Below are positions 56,854-64,000 of a stretch of DNA of 64,000 bases, piece by piece. Origin of the DNA: Deinococcus sp. KNUC1210 (lineage in GTDB: Bacteria > Deinococcota > Deinococci > Deinococcales > Deinococcaceae). The position numbers were made by a program, and so were the translations under genes. Location of the stretch: NCBI RefSeq assembly GCF_022344005.1, contig NZ_CP092196.1:1-64000 (forward strand). Direction: 5' to 3'. The notes beneath the pieces were generated by a model that worked only from the letters and a program-made list of their open reading frames with translations, was not told the DNA's origin and ran no database searches. The stretch's first letter is position 1. Every line of letters begins with the position of its first letter.

Positions 56854-57567
56854 GTGACTTCGTTTATAAAAGTTGATCGGATCAAGTCCTCATTGGAATA
56901 TAGAAAATTATTAGACGTAGGCGTAAGTGCTATGTGTTTAGACTGTGGGGGCTTATTACCTGATGATAGGAGTTTAAAAATCGCGGAGTGTATGAGGATA
57001 GTAGATGAGTGCGGATCTGAATTACTTGGGATTAAAATCAATCCGTCGATTACGTCGAGATTTAGCGATCTTAATATATTAATAGATTACGCTAGAGGGT
57101 CATTTCTTCAAATTGACTACAACTATTTGGATTCAGACTGGCTTAGTAGATGTTTACCTGATTTTGATAGGAATCGCCTCTATATTGAAGGAATTGGTAT
57201 TGATTGTGACGAGAAAAAAGATTATATCGTAAAAGAATTATTAATATCACATAACCTCGGCATTAGAAAATATATTATTGGACTATATGAAGAATTTTAC
57301 TTGGACTGGTCAAACCCTGAGGCTCAGACGGAGCTGTGTGAGACACCCTGGCAGGAAGCCATGAGTTTGATCTCAAAGTATGATCTATTTGTTCAGTCAG
57401 ATTTTATTAATTACTCTACTTCCAAAACCTTTCATAGGCCTGAAAAATTAAACCTTAAACTAGGCCGATACACCACAGCCAGTCAGATTGACATTAAGGA
57501 TGCAATTAAGTTTGTAAGAAATTTGGTCTCTATTCAGCCATCGACGTCTCAATCACATGGTGAGTAG
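56854..57567 (+). CDS. IS66 passenger gene 2: 237-aa low-GC protein
   Basis: GTG start (TSFIKVDRIKSSLEYRKLLD). Hydrophilic, alpha/beta, with a Cys pair (MCLDCGG) near residue 30 and many Ile, Asn and Lys codons, unlike the high-GC neighbours. No named domain; its size and low GC fit a transferred accessory gene such as an immunity or antitoxin protein, but this is not shown. The stop overlaps GAGTAGTTAC, the element end sequence at 57560-57571. Confidence 0.6.
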   Translation: MTSFIKVDRIKSSLEYRKLLDVGVSAMCLDCGGLLPDDRSLKIAECMRIVDECGSELLGIKINPSITSRFSDLNILIDYARGSFLQIDYNYLDSDWLSRCLPDFDRNRLYIEGIGIDCDEKKDYIVKELLISHNLGIRKYIIGLYEEFYLDWSNPEAQTELCETPWQEAMSLISKYDLFVQSDFINYSTSKTFHRPEKLNLKLGRYTTASQIDIKDAIKFVRNLVSIQPSTSQSHGE

Positions 57568-57571
57568 TTAC
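57560..57571 (+). repeat. Second copy of the IS66-type right end
   Basis: GTGAGTAGTTAC, same as the end at 56588-56601 apart from the first bases. It closes the second unit. Confidence 0.65.
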
Positions 57572-57897
57572 TCTCAGACCGCCACGACCCAACAGAAACT
57601 CGCATGCCTGAAAGGGCTGATGCCGTCCCTGCTGCTCCGTCTACTCGCCCACGACACCGATCCCGAAGTTCGCAACTATGTCAACTGCCGCCTGTTGGCG
57701 GAGGATGGGCGAACATGCACAAGGGAACAACGACAACTTCAGAAGGCTCGTGAGCAACGCGCCCCAGGGAGAGCAGGTCCAGCATGTGTGCGGCCCAGTG
57801 CAGTTGGGCATCAAACAGGCGCAGCCCCGGGCAAAAACGAAGCAGCAGAAGCAGGAGCGGAAGAAACAGCGCTGTCTTCTGTGCTGAGCAGTTACCT
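57572..57897 (+). pseudogene. Third decayed unit ending in GAGCAGTTAC
   Basis: A high-GC fragment codes LACLKGLMPSLLLRLLAHDT and PEVRNYVNCRLLAEDGRT, then loses its frame. The stretch ends with GCTGAGCAGTTAC, one base from the right-end sequence of the two units before it. It may be a third cargo relic; weaker than the other two. Confidence 0.35.
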
Positions 57898-58048
57898 CAG
57901 GTTTACAGAGAGGTCAGAAGTTCTATTGTTCATTCCACAGGGGGTCGTGCAGATTCACCATGCGCCTTGATGCACGTGCTGAGAGGTCACTGTCCAACAG
58001 CAGAAGGGCGACCTTGAAGACAGGCAAGGTGAGAAGAGACAGAGGAGA

Positions 58049-58258
58049 TCAATTCGTCAGGTCAGCCTCAACCATAGACCTTCCTTCTACCTGCCCATAA
58101 GACGCCTCCGCGCCCTCCAATTTCAGACGGAACTCCGCCCCACCGGACTCTCCCCCATTCAGAAGCAGGGCCAGGCTCAGGTTTGCCAGGGCAGCAATCA
58201 TCTGCTTCTCCTGGCAATGGCCGCAGTCCAGCTCAGCCCACTTCTGACGGCAACACAC
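58049..58258 (-). CDS. Possible 69-aa protein
   Basis: The frame is open with ATG 58258 (MCCRQKWAELDCGHC) or ATG 58198 (MIAALANLSLALLLNGGESG). Ends VEGRSMVEADLTN. It lies directly after the GH31 stop on the same strand but has no ribosome site. Coding is doubtful. Confidence 0.3.
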   Translation of the reverse strand: MCCRQKWAELDCGHCQEKQMIAALANLSLALLLNGGESGGAEFRLKLEGAEASYGQVEGRSMVEADLTN

Positions 58259-58263
58259 TGAAG

Positions 58264-60636
58264 CTAAAAGAGATCAAAGGCGGTGAGGAGCGGGGTCAGC
58301 CTTGGGCTGTCAGCATCAATGAACACCGGGATTCGCTCCAGTGGAGTGGGCAAGAGAAGCGTTCTCCCGCCTTCGAACGTCTCTCCAGTCCAGGCATCAA
58401 CCCAGGGGCCAGGAGGAAGGCGAACTTCCCGGGCCAGGGCGCCCTTCTCGATCACCGGGCAGACCAGCAGATCCCGGGTAAAGAGGTACGCATGCTCGTC
58501 CTGTTGCAGAAATTCTGCCGCTTCCGGGTAGACCAGATATGGAGAGCGCATCATTGGGATGCCGGCTGCACTCATCGCGAGGGCTTCGCCGTACAGGTAA
58601 TCCAGGAGCGCCATCCGTAACCGCGCATAGCGCCGATACACCTCAAGGGCACGTGGATCCTGATGACGTTCGGCAATGTTCCAGGGCGTACGGTCACGGT
58701 TTTCCACCGCGCCCTTCCATTCACTGTGGTACTGCATGATCGGGCTGAAGGCGCCGAAGGCCACCGAACGCAGGTACAGCTCCACGGTAGGAATTTCCCC
58801 GCTGAATCCGCCGATGTCCCAGGACCACATGCTCACGCCGCTGAGACCAGCAGAGAGCCCCGCCTGGATGCTGGCTTTGTAGGCGTTCCAGGTGCTGTTC
58901 TCGTCACCCGCCCAGTGGGCCGGATAGCGCCCCGCGCCCGTGAAGCCGGCCCGCGAGAACGTCAGACCATTCCCTGCTGTGTGCTGCTGCACGAACGCGT
59001 GGTAAGCGCCGACGTAGCTGTTGGGATAGGCGTTGAACATTTCCAGCCCGCGTCGTCCGTCGTGCATCCGTAAATCCCGGCCCCAGAGGTGCTCGCCTCC
59101 ATCGGTTTTCAGACCGTCGATCCCCAGCTCATCGAAGAGGTAGGCGCGCTTGGAGAACCACCAGGCCGCAGCCTGCGGATGGGTGAAGTCCATCACCAAG
59201 CCGTCTGTGAACCACCAGCCCTGACACCGGTATGGGCTGCTGTCGGCGTTCTGCACTCCAAACCGCTGCTCGATCATGTGGGATTCGTCCGCGTGGTGTT
59301 GTGCATGCTGTTCCGGCACGTGCTTCTGCACCGGAATCTGCCAGAGCAGCACGTGGATACCGTGAGCATGACATTCGTCGATCATGCGTTTCGGGTCAGG
59401 CCAGCGGCCCTTGAAGGTGAAATCGCTCAGCTGGAACGCACTGCTGCCAGCGATGGGCGTGTATTCGGCGTCGTTCCAGATGTAGAAGGTCTGCTCGTCG
59501 CTCCAGGCCTCCAGCACGAGGACGGTGGCCGGGATTGCTTCCGCGACAGTTCGCCGCACCACCTCTTCCGTCCGGGTTTGAGAATTCCAGTCGTTCGAAC
59601 TCATCCAAGGGCCGAACGCCCATTTCGGCGGGACGTTCAGCCCGCCATTCAGGTTGGTGAAGGCAGCCGTGACGCCGTACACGTCATCTGCCACGATCAG
59701 GTGCAGCGTCATTTGGACTGGCTTCCCAGGGAACTGATCCAGCCGCAGGGTGCAGCGCTCCTCCCTCAGGTCGAATGAAGAGGGTTCCGTCGCGTCGAGC
59801 CACACGCCCCAGGCCTGAGGGGAAACGACGAACGGAATCGGCAGGTAGGTGCGCTGCCCCTGCTCCTTGTACTCCTCGTAAACGCGGATGTCCGTCTCTT
59901 TTCCTCGACGATCGGCAGCAGTGAAGCGCTCCCCCAGGCCGTAGAGCGGCTCGCCGAGCCCGGCAAAGAAGTGCCCTTCGACCTGATCCAGTCCACTGGA
60001 CCCTTCGAGCCAGCGAAAGTTCAGAGAGGACCGGACGGCGGTGTCCTTCCCCGGTCGCCGTGCGCTGACATCAAGCGTTCTGAGGTTCATCGTCACGTCG
60101 ATGCCGTCCGCGTGAAGAAGGAGCAGTTCACCCTGCTGTTCCGCCATGCACGGCTGGCTGACAGGCCGAGAGTCCGTTGTCGTCCCGAACTCCAGGCGGC
60201 AGACCCCTCCACCGGGGAAGCTCAGGCTGGCCCGAGCAGGTTGCCCTTCCTCATCGGCCAGGTCAAGTTCTACACGGTCCGGCTGGATCTCGACCGCTGA
60301 AACGCTGCTGATCTGTCGCCAGTGGCCGACCGAGAAGGCGAAGGTGACGCTCCGGTCGGTTCCGGGATCAATGGTATAGGTGTAGCTTCCGGGGTGGACG
60401 ATCCCCAGATCTGCCGTCCAGAGGTCCTGACCCAGTGGCCGGGCTGAGACGGTGAGCGTACCCGTTTCGGACGTCAGGGTGACCGAAATGCTGCTTGTCT
60501 GCGCTGCCTGAAAGTTGATCTGCAGGCGGTCTCCGGGGCGGGGATCCCGGGGGGTGCGTTCCGTCGGCAACCGCTTGTAAGGATCGTCAATTCCGATCGG
60601 CTGATGAATGATGGTCCGCGTCACGGTGTCGGTCAT
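58264..60636 (-). CDS. GH31 family alpha-glucosidase/alpha-xylosidase
   Basis: 790 residues; ATG 60636 overlaps the upstream stop (ATGA), which fixes the start. An N-terminal beta-sandwich (LQINFQAAQTSSISVTL) precedes the barrel. Nucleophile Asp lies in DGLKTDGGEHLWG, the acid/base region is HWAGDENSTW, and GVSMWSWDIGGF follows. No signal peptide, so it acts in the cytosol on imported oligosaccharides, releasing glucose or xylose from non-reducing ends. Last gene of the sugar operon. Linkage specificity cannot be read from the sequence. Confidence 0.92.
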   Translation of the reverse strand: MTDTVTRTIIHQPIGIDDPYKRLPTERTPRDPRPGDRLQINFQAAQTSSISVTLTSETGTLTVSARPLGQDLWTADLGIVHPGSYTYTIDPGTDRSVTFAFSVGHWRQISSVSAVEIQPDRVELDLADEEGQPARASLSFPGGGVCRLEFGTTTDSRPVSQPCMAEQQGELLLLHADGIDVTMNLRTLDVSARRPGKDTAVRSSLNFRWLEGSSGLDQVEGHFFAGLGEPLYGLGERFTAADRRGKETDIRVYEEYKEQGQRTYLPIPFVVSPQAWGVWLDATEPSSFDLREERCTLRLDQFPGKPVQMTLHLIVADDVYGVTAAFTNLNGGLNVPPKWAFGPWMSSNDWNSQTRTEEVVRRTVAEAIPATVLVLEAWSDEQTFYIWNDAEYTPIAGSSAFQLSDFTFKGRWPDPKRMIDECHAHGIHVLLWQIPVQKHVPEQHAQHHADESHMIEQRFGVQNADSSPYRCQGWWFTDGLVMDFTHPQAAAWWFSKRAYLFDELGIDGLKTDGGEHLWGRDLRMHDGRRGLEMFNAYPNSYVGAYHAFVQQHTAGNGLTFSRAGFTGAGRYPAHWAGDENSTWNAYKASIQAGLSAGLSGVSMWSWDIGGFSGEIPTVELYLRSVAFGAFSPIMQYHSEWKGAVENRDRTPWNIAERHQDPRALEVYRRYARLRMALLDYLYGEALAMSAAGIPMMRSPYLVYPEAAEFLQQDEHAYLFTRDLLVCPVIEKGALAREVRLPPGPWVDAWTGETFEGGRTLLLPTPLERIPVFIDADSPRLTPLLTAFDLF

Positions 60637-61712
60637 TGTGTACCTGCCTGCATGGGTGCCGGGTGGAGTTCCTGTTCCAGGACGATCTGCATGGCCTGTG
60701 ACCACAGCAGGGGAGCGGCAGGAGGACCCCAGCGTTCAGTCCAGGATGCGAGATAGGGAGGACTGAGCAGCACGTGTTGTGTTTGTTCCGGCAGACCGTC
60801 TTCGTTCTCCTGGGCTCTGACCCAATCCGAGAGGTCCAACGCTTCTTCACGGCGACCGAGGCGGGCGTACACCCAGCCCAGCCAGGCCGTCAGCAGGACC
60901 CAGCTGCCGCCCCCGTAGTACGTATCGTGGCTGTACCGGTGTACTCCGTCCCGGAGCAGTTCGCGTTCGATCTGCGCGAGCGTCGCCTGGAAGACTGGAT
61001 CATCGACTCCGAAGACGCCGAACGGCACGGCGGTCCAGAGCAGACTGGCGTCGACCACCGGGTAGCCGATGAATTTGCTGAGTCGCCCTTCCGTGATCGT
61101 CTGCGTGTTGATAAATGTTCGGATCTGCTCGCCCAGCGGTTCATACGCTGGGAAATAAGGAGCCATCGCCTGAACGCCTGCGAAGATCGATGCCAGGGTG
61201 CTGGTGTGCCAGCGGTAAGGGAACTCTTCCCAGCAGTCGAAGCACGGTTCCTGCCAGAACTGCTGCAGATAGCGCAACGTCACCTCAGCGCCCCGCCGGT
61301 ACGGGTCTGGCAGACCTTGGGTGCCGCTGAGCGTCAGGTGTTGTCCCAATCCCCAGAGCCATTGCCCGTAGCCGTCCAGCTGGAAGTTCGGCCAGTCGTC
61401 CTGCAGTTTCTCACCCGTCAGGGAAAAGCGGGTCGGGAGAAACTGCGTTTCCGAGATACGCTCGCCCTGGCGCCGGGCCGTGATGAGCCGGTCCACCTGA
61501 CCTTCAAGGTCGGCCACCACCCCAGAAACCCAGCGGTAATACCGCGCTGCGCTCTGCTGTTCCCCCGACCGGTCGAGTGCGTAGGCGATAAAGGTGCTGT
61601 CACGCAGCCACGCATACGGATACTGGGAGAACGTCGGGCAGGCGGGAAAGGCACCACTTGCCGCCTGATGGGCCAGAAGGCGGGCCACGCCCCGCTGAGC
61701 GGCTGGATTCAC
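60633..61712 (-). CDS. GH15-like glucoamylase family protein
   Basis: 359 residues; GTG 61712 overlaps the upstream stop (GTGA) and the end overlaps the next start (ATGA), so the three genes are translationally coupled. Barrel pattern (alpha/alpha)6: FSQYPYAWLRDSTFIAYALD, LDGYGQWLWGLGQHL, CFDCWEEFPYRWHTSTLASI and SHDTYYGGGSWVLLTAWLGW. The EE in CWEEFPYRWH is the likely acid site. No signal peptide. It would cleave glucose from imported alpha-glucans, together with the GH31 enzyme. Confidence 0.85.
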   Translation of the reverse strand: MNPAAQRGVARLLAHQAASGAFPACPTFSQYPYAWLRDSTFIAYALDRSGEQQSAARYYRWVSGVVADLEGQVDRLITARRQGERISETQFLPTRFSLTGEKLQDDWPNFQLDGYGQWLWGLGQHLTLSGTQGLPDPYRRGAEVTLRYLQQFWQEPCFDCWEEFPYRWHTSTLASIFAGVQAMAPYFPAYEPLGEQIRTFINTQTITEGRLSKFIGYPVVDASLLWTAVPFGVFGVDDPVFQATLAQIERELLRDGVHRYSHDTYYGGGSWVLLTAWLGWVYARLGRREEALDLSDWVRAQENEDGLPEQTQHVLLSPPYLASWTERWGPPAAPLLWSQAMQIVLEQELHPAPMQAGTQ

Positions 61713-62917
61713 TTGCCGAGCAGCGCCGAGACCCGCTGCTGGGCACTCTGGAGTGCCTGCTCGACCGTCTTGGTGCCGAGGCGGGCGGCGTCGAGTTCCT
61801 GATTGATGATGTCCTGAAGTTGCGACTGTTTTTCGACCACCGGCGGCGTAACGGCGTACTTGAGCGAATCGAAGACAGCCTCGCGGTTGACCGGCTGGGT
61901 CTTCTGAAGGTACGGCGCGATCACACTGCGCTGCGAGAGCGACAACGCGGGCAGATCCCAGTTTGAGGAAATTCGCCGCTGGGCGGCGACCGGACTGCTC
62001 GCCAGAAACGTCACCCACTTCTGGGCAGCGTCCGCGTTCTTGCTGGAGGCACTGACCGCCGCCGCGTTCGAGAAGAAGTGCGTGGCCTTGCGGGTATTTC
62101 CGGGCTCCACCGCGATATCCCACGGGAAGGCGGCCTTCGAGAATTTGTCGAACATCCACACGCCACTGACCAGCATGCCGAGTTGCCCATTCAGGAACAA
62201 GTCCTCGTTGGCGACGCCGCTGAGCTGTGCATCTGTCGGCATCACCTTCGAAACCTGCACCTTGTCGACGAGATAATGCAGCGCCATGCGGTTCTGAGGA
62301 GTATCAATCTGCACGGTCGGGCTGACGCGCATCCCGCTCCCCATCTGTTGCGCGACCTTATAGAACTCCCAGAACTGCACCGGCTGGTAGATGCCCCAGA
62401 CCTTCTGAGCTGGATTGTTGATTTTCTGCGCGGCACTCAGAACGTCCTGCCATTTCCAGCTGGCGGTCGGGTACTTGACGCCCGCCTTGTCGAACAGGGC
62501 TTTGTTGTAAAACAGCACCACCGTACTGAACGAGATCGGCAGCGCGTACTGCTGATTCTTGTATTTGAAGGCATTGAGGGCTGCTGGATAGAAGGCGGAT
62601 CTGCCAGCGGCATCAAGAGGCAGCGGCCGGAGCACACCTTTGGAAGCAAGGGTGGCGAAGTTCTCGAAGTTGGTCTCGAGCACATCCGGTGCACTCCCAG
62701 CGGCAATATCCGTCTGGAGCTTGGTGAAGTAGGTGTCGAAGGGTGCGGTGGTGAGGTTGATCGTCACGCCAGGGTTCGCTTTCTCGAAGGCGGCGATCAG
62801 CGCCTTCATGTCATCCATGTGGGTGGCGTCGGTGGTAAACGAATAATAGTTGATGGTGGTCTGGGCGAGCGTAGAGCCGAGCGCAAAGAACAGAGCGAGC
62901 GTCACGAGCTTTTTCAT
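61709..62917 (-). CDS. ABC sugar transporter substrate-binding protein
   Basis: 402 residues from ATG 62917. Signal peptide MKKLVTLALFFALGSTLAQ, cleaved after Ala. Family 1 extracellular solute-binding pattern: MKALIAAFEKANPGVTINL, LQTDIAAGSAPDVLE, YALPISFSTVVLFYNKALFD and WDIAVEPGNT. It binds a sugar, probably a maltose-like or isomalto-oligosaccharide given the two glucosidases. Its stop overlaps the GH15 start. No lipobox, which is usual for periplasmic or S-layer-retained binders. Confidence 0.92.
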   Translation of the reverse strand: MKKLVTLALFFALGSTLAQTTINYYSFTTDATHMDDMKALIAAFEKANPGVTINLTTAPFDTYFTKLQTDIAAGSAPDVLETNFENFATLASKGVLRPLPLDAAGRSAFYPAALNAFKYKNQQYALPISFSTVVLFYNKALFDKAGVKYPTASWKWQDVLSAAQKINNPAQKVWGIYQPVQFWEFYKVAQQMGSGMRVSPTVQIDTPQNRMALHYLVDKVQVSKVMPTDAQLSGVANEDLFLNGQLGMLVSGVWMFDKFSKAAFPWDIAVEPGNTRKATHFFSNAAAVSASSKNADAAQKWVTFLASSPVAAQRRISSNWDLPALSLSQRSVIAPYLQKTQPVNREAVFDSLKYAVTPPVVEKQSQLQDIINQELDAARLGTKTVEQALQSAQQRVSALLGK

Positions 62918-62981
62918 GGGCAAACCTCTGGGGAGTGAAGCGTTGGGCCGGGGGCGGGCGCGGGGCATCAGCCCATAGCCA

Positions 62982-63861
62982 TCACCCCTTGATGCCGCTG
63001 CTGGTCACACCTTCGACCACCCAGCGCTGTGCGAGAAGAAACAGCAGGATCATCGGGGCCATGGTGATGACAGTGCCGGCCATGATGAGGTTCCACTGGG
63101 TCTGTCCGGGGTAGATCCCCTGCAGGGTGGCGAGCGCCAGCGGCAGGGTCATGAGTTTCTGGTCGCTGACGATCAGGAGCGGCCAGAGAAAATTGTTCCA
63201 GCTGGCCATGAAGGAGAAGATGGCGAGGGTTGCCAGGGCTGGTCCGGAAAGCGGCAGCATCACCCGCCAGAAGGTGTTCAGGGTGCTGGAGCCATCGAGG
63301 GTGGCGGCTTCTTCGAGTTCGGTCGGCAGGGCCAGGAAGAACTGACGCATCAGGAACACCCCGAAGGCGCTGAACATCGCCGGGACGATCAGGCCGAAGT
63401 AGGAGTTGGTCCAGCCGAGGGTTCTTGACGATGATGAACAGCGGGGTCATGGTGACCGCGAACGGCACCATCAACGTGGTCAGGAACGCCAGAAAGAGCG
63501 GCTCACGGCCCCAGAAGCGGAAGCGGGCGAAGGCGTACCCGGCCATGGAACTGATCACCAGCTGGCCGAGGGTGGTGAGGACGGCGACGAACAGTGAATT
63601 GAAGAGGACGCGCCAGATCGGGAAGCTACTGGCGATTTCCTGATACGCGCTGAGGGTAGGTGCCTTGGGGATCAGCCGGGGCGGCAGGGTCAACACGTCC
63701 GTGGAAGGTTTCAACGAGGTCGAGAGCATCCATGCGAAGGGGATGAGCATCAGCACGCCGCCGGCCAACAGCAGGGCGAAGGTGAGCCAGGGACGCCACC
63801 GTACCGTGGGAGCGCGTTGCCTCACGGTGCGGTTGACCGCCGGTTGCAGCCCAGTCGTCAT
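62982..63861 (-). pseudogene. ABC sugar permease, MalG-type, one frameshift
   Basis: Start ATG 63861 overlaps the upstream permease stop (ATGA). Six membrane helices are readable. The first frame covers TFALLLAGGVLMLIPFAWML to MTPLFIIVKN; at about 63419 one extra C (CCC for CC) shifts the frame. The other frame continues with the EAA loop (TELEEAATLDGSSTLNTFW) and ends VVEGVTSSGIKG. The break is in the middle of an otherwise intact operon, so a sequencing error should be excluded first. Inner membrane, partner of the upstream permease. Confidence 0.85.
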
Positions 63862-64000
63862 ACGGCCCACCGCCCGCGCAGCCTGGAAATCACGAAGGAG
63901 GTGACGAAGACCAGAACAAAGAGCACCCAGGACATCGCGGCGGCATACCCCATCTGGCTGTAGGAAAAAGCGTTCTTGACGATCTGCTGGATCAGGACGG
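63858..64000 (-). CDS. ABC sugar permease, MalF-type, C-terminus only (cut by window)
   Basis: The frame is open from the window edge: VLIQQIVKNAFSYSQMGYAA, then one hydrophobic helix (WVLFVLVFVTSFVI) and RLRGRWAV. This matches the last helix and the NAFxxxxMGYAAAxSW pattern of MalF-like permeases. Stop overlaps the MalG start. First gene of the operon in this window; more may lie beyond the edge. Confidence 0.8.
   Translation of the reverse strand, partial: VLIQQIVKNAFSYSQMGYAAAMSWVLFVLVFVTSFVISRLRGRWAV

Noticed and set aside
60774..61802. Plus-strand 342-codon frame over the GH15 gene
   Set aside because: Antisense to a well-supported enzyme with coupled overlaps on both sides.

Overview
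The window looks like an accessory, plasmid-like part of a high-GC Deinococcus-type genome; the genus is inferred. Pointers are RepA-type initiators with iteron arrays, a ParA plus ribbon-helix-helix partition locus, PAS/HD-GYP/GGDEF/EAL signalling proteins, and many insertion sequences of IS3, IS5, IS6 and IS66 type. No rRNA, tRNA or CRISPR array was seen.

Layout. 1-4.7 kb: two tandem units (the first cut by the window edge) of a large lipoprotein with IPT/TIG domains and a Vgb-like beta-propeller. The second is preceded by a 58-codon ORF with a lasso-type leader motif. A third unit lies at 33.2-35.5 kb. All three lipoprotein genes are frameshifted in the IPT region. 4.8-6.5 kb: an IS3 element sits precisely inside a 148-codon gene with an AGT target duplication. 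6.5-8.3 kb: parA, a small DNA-binding partner gene and repeat-rich putative centromere DNA. 8.3-15.2 kb: HD-GYP phosphodiesterase, decayed IS6, TetR-P450 pair, wHTH-MFS pair. 15.3-18 kb: small-protein genes, including three paralogues opening with an LTPxEL motif, and an AT-rich island. 18-24.6 kb: epoxide hydrolase with TetR and matching operators, SIMPL protein, diguanylate cyclase. 24.5-36 kb: mosaic of gene fragments, GNAT, CoiA-like relic, CAP-domain lipoprotein, MarR/SnoaL pair.

36.5-46.1 kb holds two different iteron arrays, each followed by its own repA-type gene, suggesting a fusion of two replicons. The first repA carries one in-frame TGA; the second is intact. Between them lie a TetR-SDR pair and relics of a TGT/DpdA-like protein and a helicase. 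46.2-54.5 kb: broken GGDEF-EAL gene, Mg-ATPase fragment, IS5 and IS6 relics, GNAT. 54.7-57.9 kb: an IS66-type element with a low-GC passenger gene between transposase and right end, followed by a second and possibly a third relic unit with the same end sequence. 58.2-64 kb: an intact-looking minus-strand sugar operon (ABC permeases, binding protein, GH15, GH31), broken only by one frameshift in a permease.

Decay is the main theme. Many genes carry a single 1-2 nt indel, often in a homopolymer, and others carry in-frame stops. The indels could be real pseudogenization, switching tracts or residual sequencing error; raw reads would decide. The best leads for undescribed biology are the peptide-lipoprotein module, the IS66 cargo units, the dual replicon and the LTPxEL small-protein cluster.
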